In this document: piece by piece, positions 26,393-33,377 of the stretch
Layout of the letters: every line of letters begins with the position of its first letter
Numbering within the stretch: position 1 is the stretch's first letter
Source of the DNA: Bacillota bacterium
GTDB lineage: Bacteria > Bacillota > Clostridia > Lachnospirales > Lachnospiraceae
DNA length: 36,898 bases
Assembly: GCA_023391695.1 (NCBI GenBank)
Contig: JAEWAK010000068.1
Span: 1-36,898, forward strand
Direction: 5' to 3'
The notes under the pieces: generated by a model
Told to the model about the DNA's origin: nothing
Database searches by the model: none
Seen by the model: the letters and a program-made list of their open reading frames with translations, nothing else
Program-made: the position numbers and the translations under genes

Positions 26393-26421
26393 ATAATAAA
26401 CGATCATTCATTTATTGTCAA
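26393..26421 (-). promoter_or_regulatory. Promoter and operator of the lon-linked tetR
   Basis: Minus strand TTGACA (26421-26416), 17 bases, TATTAT (26398-26393). The spacer is filled by an imperfect 22-bp inverted repeat (26395-26416) with halves AATAAACGATC and ATTCATTTATT, the same motif as before lon. A repressor bound here would block polymerase directly. Confidence 0.8.
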
Positions 26422-26647
26422 TCTATTTTTTCAAATATTTTTATTCGAATCAACCAAACGCAGTCCTGCGCTTTCCGCAATTCCTGTTCACATCTGCTGT
26501 GGCTTCCATGCAAACCTCTTCAATCAGCAGGCAGCGTTACTATAAATTCTTGTTGTTATGTATCAATTTTAGCAGACCAAACATCCGGCCCTATTGTATA
26601 ATCCGGTTAAGATTGTTGAATGTGCAGTTCCTTATACCAATTTTTAA

Positions 26648-27319
26648 TCAAATGGTTTCCAGGGAGCAGTACCGAGCCAATGCCACTGGGTCAACAACTT
26701 CAATCCATTTGCGATGCGTGAGTATAATATTCTCGTTTCGGAGTTGAGATAGGCCTCTTGTTAAATTGACACGGCTTATTCCAAGAATATTTGAGAGATC
26801 TTCCTGCGTTATGTCGAGTATATTACTCTGGCCTTTCGCTGCATTCGATAAAAGCAAATGCAATAGATTACATAACTTTATCAAAGAGTTGTTGTACTCC
26901 TGATGTGCTGTTTCATAAAGTAGCAGGTTAACATACATGGAAAACCACTCCACGACATTTGCACTGAGCTGAGGGTTTCTCTCGAACATCCGCCGGAATT
27001 CCGCCTTTGTAAATTCCAGAACTTCCATATCAGAAATAGCTCTTGTGATAATGGAGCGCTCAATTTTATAGTCGTTTTGGTGATACCCCGGAAAAACCGT
27101 ACCGCTTCCGTGGAAAGAGATAATCTTTCTGTGGCCGTTTTCATGTTCCACATAGTTCTGAGCAAGGCCGGAAATGATATAATGGATTTTCTGGAATGGT
27201 TTATCTGGCTCCCACAAGTACGCTCCTTCTTGAAAAGACTTTTTTATATGTGGCTGTGAAAGAAAGTACTCATAAAATTGGCTAAAATCATTTGTAAAAA
27301 AGTAGCGTGGAGTGAGCAT
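26648..27319 (-). CDS. Crp/Fnr-family transcriptional regulator
   Basis: 223 residues. The cyclic-nucleotide-binding-like beta-roll occupies about 25-125 (FQEGAYLWEPDKPFQKIHYI, ENGHRKIISFHGSGTVFPGY). A dimerisation helix follows, then the helix-turn-helix at about 165-190 (DITQEDLSNILGISRVNLTR). The N-terminal cysteine cluster of Fnr is absent, and the cAMP pocket signature is not clear, so it is in the broad Clostridial group with unknown effector. AGGAGG lies seven bases before the ATG. It is divergent from a flavodoxin/TIGR04076 gene pair and probably regulates it in response to redox or electron-acceptor state. Confidence 0.9.
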   Translation of the reverse strand: MLTPRYFFTNDFSQFYEYFLSQPHIKKSFQEGAYLWEPDKPFQKIHYIISGLAQNYVEHENGHRKIISFHGSGTVFPGYHQNDYKIERSIITRAISDMEVLEFTKAEFRRMFERNPQLSANVVEWFSMYVNLLLYETAHQEYNNSLIKLCNLLHLLLSNAAKGQSNILDITQEDLSNILGISRVNLTRGLSQLRNENIILTHRKWIEVVDPVALARYCSLETI

Positions 27320-27354
27320 GAAATTACCTCCTTTTTATAGGTAAGTTTTTATAT

Positions 27355-27383
27355 ATTTTATCACTTTTCCGCTGATTTTTCAA
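27355..27383 (-). promoter_or_regulatory. Promoter of the Crp/Fnr gene
   Basis: Minus strand TTGAAA (27383-27378), 17 bases, TAAAAT (27360-27355), 36 bases before the start codon. Confidence 0.65.
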
Positions 27384-27428
27384 AGAGCCAATTTTGAATC
27401 CTTCCACCAATTGAAAGGGGATAAAATT

Positions 27429-27965
27429 ATGAAGATTGTTGTTTTAACAGGTAGTCCGCATAAAGCCGGAACCTCTGCCTTACTTGTTGACAAGTTCATC
27501 GAAGGCGTAAAGGAATCCGGACACAATGTTTTTCGCTTCGATGCAGCCTTTGAGGAGGTTCATCCCTGCATTGGCTGTGACAAATGCCAATGCGGCAAGC
27601 ATTCCTGCATTTTTCAGGACAGCATGACAAAGCTGTATCCAAAATTGCAGGAAGCGGATTTGATCGCCTTTGCAACACCGCTATATTATCACGGAGTTTC
27701 GGCGCAAATCAAGGCAGTCATTGACCGTTTCCACGGAATTGACGATTTTCTGCGATTCTCTACAAAGAAAACAATCCTATTGGTAACTGCCGCAGATTGC
27801 AACGATCATATCATGGGTGGTGTTGTTGCAAGCTACGAGGAGACTGTAAGATACCTTGGCTGGCAGGATTACGGAAAAGTATTGGCAATGGGCTGTTACA
27901 CAAGGGCTGAAATCGAAAAAACCGATTATCCAGAACAGGCATACCAGATGGGAAAGAAGGTGTAA
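27429..27965 (+). CDS. Flavodoxin-family NADPH-dependent FMN reductase with cysteine cluster
   Basis: 178 residues. The N-terminal beta strand and phosphate loop MKIVVLTGSPHKAGTSALL bind FMN, and ATPLYYHGVSAQIKAVIDRF is the second flavin-loop region of this family. A cluster of five Cys (47, 50, 53, 55, 60; CIGCDKCQCGKHSC) fits the compact CX2CX2CX4-7C motif of iron-sulfur flavoproteins, suggesting a 4Fe-4S cluster and electron transfer. ATG 27429 is set by AAAGGGG upstream; a TTG at 27411 is less likely. It is divergent from the Crp/Fnr gene and upstream of a TIGR04076 gene. The frame stops at 27965, but another frame stays open just after it (see next entry), so a recent frameshift near the end is possible. 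Confidence 0.85.
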   Translation: MKIVVLTGSPHKAGTSALLVDKFIEGVKESGHNVFRFDAAFEEVHPCIGCDKCQCGKHSCIFQDSMTKLYPKLQEADLIAFATPLYYHGVSAQIKAVIDRFHGIDDFLRFSTKKTILLVTAADCNDHIMGGVVASYEETVRYLGWQDYGKVLAMGCYTRAEIEKTDYPEQAYQMGKKV

Positions 27966-28129
27966 GCGATGGCTTGGAATTTGGTTTTGCCGAAATGACG
28001 CGGTTGGCCGGGGACATCTCTGCTACCCTTACCGGGCGTAAAAGGCAATTGTCGGTGAAGTGTCAAATTCGTGCAGAAATTGCAGAACTTGTATGCGGTA
28101 CATGGATGGGTGCAAATATCCCGCAGTAA
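27962..28129 (+). pseudogene. Open frame after flavodoxin stop, unidentified
   Basis: Shifted relative to the flavodoxin gene, a frame reads SDGLEFGFAEMTRLAGDISA, continues about 30 more residues and stops at TAA 28127-28129. It has no start codon near its beginning. It may be a frameshifted C-terminal extension of the flavodoxin or the tail of a deleted gene. The family was not recognised. Confidence 0.35.
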
Positions 28130-28150
28130 AAAAGAATGGAGGAATTTAAA

Positions 28151-28492
28151 ATGGAACATAAATGTAAAATAACAGTAATCCGCAAGGAGTGTTACCAGGA
28201 TTTACAGGAACAATATCTGGCGGACCCTAAATCGGGCGTATGTCCTATGTTTGAGGTCGGTCAGGAATTTATTTTGGAACGAAACAGTGAACGCGACGAT
28301 TTCTGGCATATGCTGGACGGAAAATTTTGCTCAGAGGCATGGGACGCCATCAGCCGGTATGTGTACGCAGCCTTGCAGGGCGGCTCCATCATGAAGGGCT
28401 GGACAAATGACGAGAAAATGATGATCGCCTGCTGCAACGACGGCACCCGCCCGGTCATTTTTAAAATTGAGCGTATTGATGTGGTGGAATGA
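28151..28492 (+). CDS. TIGR04076-family small protein
   Basis: 113 residues. The family pattern is clear: CKITVIRKECYQDLQEQYL at the start, then CPMFEVGQEFI, a segment around KFCSEAWDAISRYVYAAL, then MIACCNDGTRPVIFKIERI at the end. Conserved cysteines at the start, middle and the CC pair suggest metal or redox chemistry, but the function of the family is not known to me. Start 28151 is set by GGAGG eight bases upstream; an ATG at 28136 contains that site. It often sits near flavodoxin-like genes and regulators, as here. A truncated second flavodoxin starts three bases after its stop. Confidence 0.85.
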   Translation: MEHKCKITVIRKECYQDLQEQYLADPKSGVCPMFEVGQEFILERNSERDDFWHMLDGKFCSEAWDAISRYVYAALQGGSIMKGWTNDEKMMIACCNDGTRPVIFKIERIDVVE

Positions 28493-28495
28493 TTT

Positions 28496-28609
28496 ATGAA
28501 AGTTTTATTGATTAACGGCAGTCCGAATCAATACGAAAATACCACAAGCTGCACTTTATGCTGTTCTAGGAAATATATATTGATTTGCTTTACGAACGAT
28601 ATCCTGTAG
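28496..28609 (+). pseudogene. Truncated flavodoxin-family gene (N-terminal stub)
   Basis: ATG 28496 begins MKVLLINGSPNQYENTTSCT, the FMN-binding start of NADPH-dependent FMN reductases, but the frame then enters unrelated sequence and stops at 28609 after 37 codons. The break is near 28,545. It was probably the third gene of the flavodoxin/TIGR04076 operon before a deletion. Confidence 0.65.
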
Positions 28610-28919
28610 CAATCCTAACATCTCCGAAATACGCATGAAGTAATCTTCTGTATCTTATTATAAATTTTTGATAGAACAATAAAAAACAAAAAAATGTGTG
28701 TTTGTCATAGTTTTATGCTATATCAAACACACATTTAGAATTTCTTCTGAAAAATAAAAGGAATTATAATCCTACTTTAATAGGAATAACACCAGCTATT
28801 AATTAGTGTATGTCATGTTAAATCCACTTCTTACCCAATTTTGTATCCAATCACCTTTATATTAATCAAGTCAGTCAAAAAAAAGCGATACTACAAATCC
28901 GAAAGAATTGCAGCGAATT
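28610..28919. other. Intergenic region with decayed sequence
   Basis: About 310 bases. Aside from the terminator at 28,681-28,735 I see no gene. A minus-strand frame near 28,640-28,545 (MRISEMLGLLQDIVRKANQY) has no good ribosome binding site and may be a remnant. Confidence 0.4.
28681..28735 (-). terminator. Terminator of the sugar operon, copy of a repeated unit
   Basis: Minus strand AATGTGTGTTTG (28735-28724) pairs perfectly with CAAACACACATT (28704-28693), then a long T-run follows. The same unit with conserved loop GCATAAAACTA occurs at 14,612-14,655. Confidence 0.8.
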
Positions 28920-29819
28920 TTATACTCCCATTTTTTTCAATGTATTATCTATGAATTTCTTAGCTCTTGGAATATCCTCTTCATCCAGATGCTCAATTAT
29001 GACAGGAATATTAGGATAATTTTTTGATAATTTTTCCAAATATAACTCATAATTTAAAACACCCAGACCCGCTGCAGGAAGTTCTACTGCCCCGGCACCG
29101 CGGAAACTATTATGTTCTGCAGAGCCGCCGCCGAATTTCTCACCGGTATTTTCGGCACGTTTACAATCTTTTGCATGGGCAATTTTGATTTTATCGCCTA
29201 ATACATGAAAGATCTTTTCAATGGTGGGATCCACATTATCAATATTGGAATCATCAAAATAATTCGTAGGATCTAACAATAAACCAATGCCCGGATGATT
29301 TATTTCCTGTAATAATCTTGCGACCTGATCAACAGAACCTACGATGTTATTTACATAGTTTTCTACTAAAAAGACGGAATCATGTTCATAGGCAAACTTT
29401 GCTAAATCAATCGCTATTTTTTTAAATTCCTGATAAGCCTCTTCGGTAGAATTCTTAGGGTCATAAAGCCAATCACTCTCAACATTGTAAGTACCTGTTT
29501 CACTTACTACATAAGGAGTACCAAAATCTCTGGCATGGGCAAGAATTTCTTTTACGTAGTTAATATTTTCTTCTCTTTTCGCCATATCCGGATGAACAAG
29601 ATTCGTATAAGCCGATATTGCAACGATAGGAAGGTTTGCATCACGAAATGCATCCCTTACCTGATGTGCCTTTTCTTTTGTGATATTTCCTCTGGATAGA
29701 TCAATATCTTTGAATTCTAAGTCCAATTGAACACAGTTCATACCATCTTTCTTCGCTTTTGCAATTGTTTCTTTCAGGGTATACGGATAATATCCGGTGA
29801 AAATTCCTACTGTAATCAT
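28920..29819 (-). CDS. Sugar phosphate isomerase/epimerase family protein (AP-endonuclease-2-like TIM barrel)
   Basis: 299 residues. The fold is that of xylose-isomerase-like TIM barrels (IolE, hydroxypyruvate isomerase, tagatose epimerase). Metal-ligand candidates appear in the usual order: Glu in FLVENYV, Asp in LLLDPTNYF, His in KIAHAKDC and Glu in PVIIEHLDEED. These enzymes isomerise or epimerise keto-sugars or inosose-like compounds. AGGAGG lies nine bases before the ATG. Its start is one base after the stop of the Gfo/Idh gene, so they are coupled. It is last in the five-gene operon. The substrate is unknown; pairing with a Gfo/Idh enzyme suggests isomerisation of an oxidised sugar. Confidence 0.85.
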   Translation of the reverse strand: MITVGIFTGYYPYTLKETIAKAKKDGMNCVQLDLEFKDIDLSRGNITKEKAHQVRDAFRDANLPIVAISAYTNLVHPDMAKREENINYVKEILAHARDFGTPYVVSETGTYNVESDWLYDPKNSTEEAYQEFKKIAIDLAKFAYEHDSVFLVENYVNNIVGSVDQVARLLQEINHPGIGLLLDPTNYFDDSNIDNVDPTIEKIFHVLGDKIKIAHAKDCKRAENTGEKFGGGSAEHNSFRGAGAVELPAAGLGVLNYELYLEKLSKNYPNIPVIIEHLDEEDIPRAKKFIDNTLKKMGV

Positions 29820-29820
29820 G

Positions 29821-30939
29821 CTATTTGCCCTCCTTATTTAATATTGCTGACAGGTATATTGTTTTTTCCTCTTCAATTGATTTATAGCAGGCTTCTACGC
29901 AGGCAAGTGTCTTAACATTGTCTTCTGCGCTGATTTCAGGATCCGTATGATTTTCAACTGCGCAAAGCAGATTTGCCATAGTTCCAACAAATGCATCCGG
30001 AAACCACTGCGTATCCCATTTTGGTTCTATCCATTGATCCGGATAGGCTTTACAGGTAAGCCTTAAGGTACTTCCGGCAAATTCCGGTTCTCTTTTATGC
30101 CATCCAAAGTCCCCTTCTGCAAATCCTTCCGTACCTTCCACTCTCCAGTTAATATAATTATGCTTCTTGCAAGGTTCCTCCGGCCAAGCCCATACATCGT
30201 CCAGGCTTGTAGCCATCATACCGTCTTCATATTGATACGTATACTGTACAATTCCGTCGGTATGCTCAAATTTGGTTCTGGGATCCGTTCTGCACACTGC
30301 CGTTATTTTTTCCGGATCGCCAAACAGGTATCTGAAGATATCAATATGATGTACCGCCATGGCATAAATTTCTAATTTGTTATAAGCTTTTAAAAAGGCT
30401 TGCCAGTCAGGAATTGCCCTCATATCGATCGAAGCAATTACCGGTTTTCCTATCAGCCCTTTATCTAAAATATGTTTTAATGCTCTCATTGACTGATCGT
30501 ATCTCATGTTTGAATTCACGGCAATTGGAATTCCTGCTTCTTTCCCTAATTTCACTATTTTTCTCGCATCTTCCACAGACATTGCAATTGGTTTTTGGCA
30601 TAAAATACCTTTAATGTGTTTTTTTGAACAAATATATTCAACGATTTCTAATTGCACATGAGGCGGCACGGCAATATCAATAATTTCCACATCCGGGTCG
30701 TCCACTAAATCATGCCAGTCTGCATAAATCTTCTGTAGGCCGTGTAAATCCGCTACTTCCTTACTCTGTTCGAGTGATAAGGAAGAAATAGCATAGGGAC
30801 TGAATCCTGCTTTCTTATATGCAACCAGATGACAATTCCGTACAATAAAGCCTGCACCGATAATCCCGATTTTATAATCTTTTCTTTTGGGAAGTACCGG
30901 AAGTGTTGACAATTCTAACTCTTTTGTTATATCGTTCAT
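29821..30939 (-). CDS. Gfo/Idh/MocA-family oxidoreductase
   Basis: 372 residues from the chosen start. The N-terminal Rossmann fold has GIIGAGFIVRNCHLVAY for NAD(P), and the C-terminal domain has the typical AVHHIDIFRYLFGDPEKITA stretch with the catalytic-type His. The usual EKP motif at the end of the Rossmann part reads CQKPIAMS here, so the Glu is Gln, an uncommon change. These enzymes oxidise or reduce sugars, inositols or their derivatives. Start 30939 is preferred by spacing from AAAGG; ATG 30948 has the site directly adjacent. It lies 23 bases after the RbsD-like gene. Function is probably oxidation of the operon's sugar. Confidence 0.88.
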   Translation of the reverse strand: MNDITKELELSTLPVLPKRKDYKIGIIGAGFIVRNCHLVAYKKAGFSPYAISSLSLEQSKEVADLHGLQKIYADWHDLVDDPDVEIIDIAVPPHVQLEIVEYICSKKHIKGILCQKPIAMSVEDARKIVKLGKEAGIPIAVNSNMRYDQSMRALKHILDKGLIGKPVIASIDMRAIPDWQAFLKAYNKLEIYAMAVHHIDIFRYLFGDPEKITAVCRTDPRTKFEHTDGIVQYTYQYEDGMMATSLDDVWAWPEEPCKKHNYINWRVEGTEGFAEGDFGWHKREPEFAGSTLRLTCKAYPDQWIEPKWDTQWFPDAFVGTMANLLCAVENHTDPEISAEDNVKTLACVEACYKSIEEEKTIYLSAILNKEGK

Positions 30940-30962
30940 AAACCCCATCCTTTCTTATTACA

Positions 30963-31466
30963 TTATTGCATTAACAGTTTTGGAACTTCATTTTCCTTTA
31001 TCCGTCTCCTTCTCTCAACATAAGCCGGTAAAATTGTAATATCCTCTTCGGTAAACCAGGCAAACGGATCGGTACTGCAGGTTAGTGCAAAATTTGCCCA
31101 CGCATTTAATGAACCGGAACGAATTATAACCTTCGCTTTTGGTGCTACATTCTCTACTAAATTCTCATGTGTAGTTCCTTTAAATACGGCTCCGGAACCC
31201 GTATAGATATCTTGTATATTTTCATAAAGCTTTGGGTGATGCGTCATTACTTCGGTTGCAAATGCCACCTCTTCCACAAAAATTTCCTGTCTCAGCATTT
31301 TTAAAATTTGTAATACATCTACTTCTCCTGCATAATACCCAAGATCAATCCGGTTCGCATCTTTGGGTATCGGAAAGCCCGCATCCGTCACCAAAATGAT
31401 ATCGGTATGCCCGCAAGTAGCTAATGCTTTTGCCAATTCCGGGTGTAAAATACGATTCGGTCTCAT
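30963..31466 (-). CDS. RbsD/FucU-family sugar mutarotase-like protein
   Basis: 167 residues. The N-terminal part is clear RbsD/FucU: ILHPELAKALATCGHTDIIL with the catalytic-type His at 20 and VTDAGFPIP with Asp 28. Family members interconvert pyranose and furanose or anomer forms of ribose, fucose and similar sugars. Two differences stand out: the usual PYAN segment near the end reads NAWANF, replacing the active-site Tyr by Trp, and a tail of about 30 residues (ending in an arginine run and KLLMQ) makes it longer than the normal 130-140. GGAGGAGAAGGA lies before the ATG. It follows the kinase by 19 bases. The substrate may not be ribose. Confidence 0.82.
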   Translation of the reverse strand: MRPNRILHPELAKALATCGHTDIILVTDAGFPIPKDANRIDLGYYAGEVDVLQILKMLRQEIFVEEVAFATEVMTHHPKLYENIQDIYTGSGAVFKGTTHENLVENVAPKAKVIIRSGSLNAWANFALTCSTDPFAWFTEEDITILPAYVERRRRIKENEVPKLLMQ

Positions 31467-31485
31467 TCCTTCTCCTCCTATAATA

Positions 31486-32418
31486 TTATTTTTTTTGATC
31501 TTTTTCCACTTGTTTTATAAATTCATTCACTTCATTTACGGTATGGTAAGACGGCACTGTTTCCCACTTTGTACAACAGAGAGCTGCGGCTGCATTTGCA
31601 TAGGCAACTGCCTCTTCCTCCGTCTTTCCAGCTGCCAACGCCACTGACAGGGATGCATTAAAACTATCACCTGCACCATTGCTGTCAACAACATCTATTC
31701 TGTAGGAATCCACATGCTTGCTGCTGTTCTTTGTATGAATGTCGACCCCGTCGCCTCCAAGCGTCATTATTACCTTTTTACAGCCTGTTGTTAATAGCTT
31801 TTCCGCAACTTCCCTGTGGGTCAAATTCACTTCCGGCAATTCTCCGATTGTCACTCTTGCTTCTGTCTCATTCGGGGTGATAATATCAATAAAACTCAAA
31901 TCATAATCCAGTAACCGGATTGCCGGTGCCGGATTTAATATTGTAGTTTTATTTAATTCTTTTGCTTTTTTCAATGCATATAATGCGGTATCAACGGGTA
32001 TTTCAAGCTGCGCAAGTACGACATCGGCTTCTTTTATTACTTCCAGATTGTTATCAATATCTTTTGGATTAAATAATTTATTCGCTCCCATATCTACCAC
32101 GATTATATTCTTTGCCTGAACATCCTTTATTATAAAACCCACACCGGTTGGCTTTTCTTCTGAAACACGTATACCCTGGGTCTTAATTTTCTCTTTTTCC
32201 ATCAATTGCATAAATTCTTTTCCAAAGCCATCTTTTCCTATAACACCAATGTAGCCGACCTCTGCTCCAAGCCTTGCAGCCTGTACCGCCATATCAGAGC
32301 CCTTTCCTCCGAAAGTTTCTCTATAATCATAGCCGATGAGAGTTTCACCGGATAAAGGGATACGATTGGATGTCATAACCAGTGCTTTTGCATAACTTCC
32401 AATAATACAAACTTTCAT
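31486..32418 (-). CDS. PfkB-family sugar kinase (ribokinase-like)
   Basis: 310 residues. The N-terminal PfkB signature appears as ETFGGKGSDMAVQAARLGA, and the C-terminal signature as DVVDSNGAGDSFNASLSVAL with catalytic D251; NPAPA in the middle is typical of ribokinases. In ribokinase the first motif normally reads GGKGANQA; here it is GGKGSDMA, so the sugar-contacting Asn is Asp. The start region GSYAKALVMTSNRIP also lacks the usual Asp that contacts ribose. The enzyme phosphorylates a sugar, probably of a deoxy or unusual type, before the aldolase step. GGAGGAGCAAGG sits before the ATG. It lies between the aldolase and mutarotase-like genes. Confidence 0.87.
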   Translation of the reverse strand: MKVCIIGSYAKALVMTSNRIPLSGETLIGYDYRETFGGKGSDMAVQAARLGAEVGYIGVIGKDGFGKEFMQLMEKEKIKTQGIRVSEEKPTGVGFIIKDVQAKNIIVVDMGANKLFNPKDIDNNLEVIKEADVVLAQLEIPVDTALYALKKAKELNKTTILNPAPAIRLLDYDLSFIDIITPNETEARVTIGELPEVNLTHREVAEKLLTTGCKKVIMTLGGDGVDIHTKNSSKHVDSYRIDVVDSNGAGDSFNASLSVALAAGKTEEEAVAYANAAAALCCTKWETVPSYHTVNEVNEFIKQVEKDQKK

Positions 32419-32517
32419 CCTTGCTCCTCCTAACTTTTTGCCGGAATTTTTGATCAGTAAAGCCTTTACTTTTAAAGGCTATCCATCCAAATAATAATCA
32501 GAAAGTACAAAAGTCAA

Positions 32518-33216
32518 TTAGTATGCGTTGATATCTCCCACAAGCCCATCTACTATTTCCGGACCGGAACTGGTTCCTACTAATTCCGCACCTGCTTCAA
32601 ACATTGCTTTCATTTTTTCCAATGTATTAACTTTTCCTGAAACCTTAACCCGGCAAGGTGCCTTGATATTATCCTTTAATATCTTAACATCCTCTATCGT
32701 TGCCGCACAGCCGCCGACTCCCCATCCACTGGATTGTTTTACCCAATCAATTCCGGCTTTATAGGCCAACTGAGCTGCTTTTACTTTTTGTTCTTCATTT
32801 AAAAATCCAAATTCCAGCATGGACTTAACAATTACTCCGCTGGCATGTGAGATTTCTACGATCTGTCTCATTTCTTCATAATATTCCGCTTCGAAACCTC
32901 CAATTAATAAGCCCGGATTAGGAGGGAAATCAAATTGATCAACGCCTGTCTTTATTAATTCCTTTAATGCTGCCAGTTTCATCTCCAAAGTATCATTTGC
33001 CATGGGAAAATTTAATGTCGATGCAACCTGGATTCCGGTTCCTTTTAATACGTCCTTAGCCAGACGCACATAACAAGGTGCAACCATTGCTGCCTGAAAA
33101 TCATATTTCATACATGTCTCCAAATGCTTCATCATTCCCTCTTTCGTCAAATCAGGGTTTACATTTGTGTACTGAATTGCCTTTGCAACTTGCTTCTTGT
33201 CATTAAAATCAATCAT
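32518..33216 (-). CDS. deoC: DeoC-like class I aldolase
   Basis: 232 residues. This is the deoxyribose-phosphate aldolase fold: Schiff-base Lys candidate K160 in WVKQSSGWG, the second Lys K191 in RVKVSG, an Asp pair in VDQFDFPPN (93, 96) and the C-terminal phosphate loop GTSSG. In textbook DeoC these read KTSTG and K(A/P)AGGIR and the Asp segment is DMVIN, so several positions around the active site differ. The role is presumably cleavage of the phosphorylated sugar to a triose phosphate and an aldehyde. GGAGG lies eight bases before the ATG. It is the first gene of the operon, 33 bases from a LacI-type operator. The symbol is by family only. Confidence 0.85.
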   Translation of the reverse strand: MIDFNDKKQVAKAIQYTNVNPDLTKEGMMKHLETCMKYDFQAAMVAPCYVRLAKDVLKGTGIQVASTLNFPMANDTLEMKLAALKELIKTGVDQFDFPPNPGLLIGGFEAEYYEEMRQIVEISHASGVIVKSMLEFGFLNEEQKVKAAQLAYKAGIDWVKQSSGWGVGGCAATIEDVKILKDNIKAPCRVKVSGKVNTLEKMKAMFEAGAELVGTSSGPEIVDGLVGDINAY

Positions 33217-33248
33217 TTAATTATCCTCCAAATTAAAGTTTTTTATTT

Positions 33249-33264
33249 CATGAATCGGTTCATG
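33249..33264. promoter_or_regulatory. LacI-type operator of the deoC operon
   Basis: CATGAATCGGTTCATG has perfect CATGAA/TTCATG arms and a central CG, the form bound by LacI-family regulators. It lies directly downstream of the -10 box. The adjacent LacI-domain fusion protein is the obvious ligand. Confidence 0.75.
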
Positions 33265-33269
33265 TAATA

Positions 33270-33298
33270 ATATTATCATTTTCTATACTAATTTACAA
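33270..33298 (-). promoter_or_regulatory. Probable promoter of the deoC operon
   Basis: Minus strand TTGTAA (33298-33293), 17 bases, TAATAT (33275-33270). The -10 is a weak match, but the position just before the operator supports it. Confidence 0.5.
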
Positions 33299-33338
33299 TA
33301 GCATTTCTATTATTTTTGTAACCTTGTTAAAGTTTCAC

Positions 33339-33373
33339 AAAAAAATAGCCACTATTTATGAATAGTGACTATT
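33339..33373 (-). terminator. Rho-independent terminator of the LacI-fusion gene
   Basis: Minus strand ATAGTCACTATT pairs with AAATAGTGGCTAT (one wobble) across a tiny loop, then seven T residues. It starts about five bases after the stop codon. Confidence 0.9.
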
Positions 33374-33377
33374 GCAA

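Noticed and set aside
26415..26747. Plus-strand 110-residue frame
   Set aside because: It overlaps the Crp/Fnr gene in antisense and the tetR promoter; no ribosome binding site or family.
33249..33264. Possible CcpA cre site
   Set aside because: The 12-base core lacks the 14-base cre layout; a dedicated LacI-family operator fits better.
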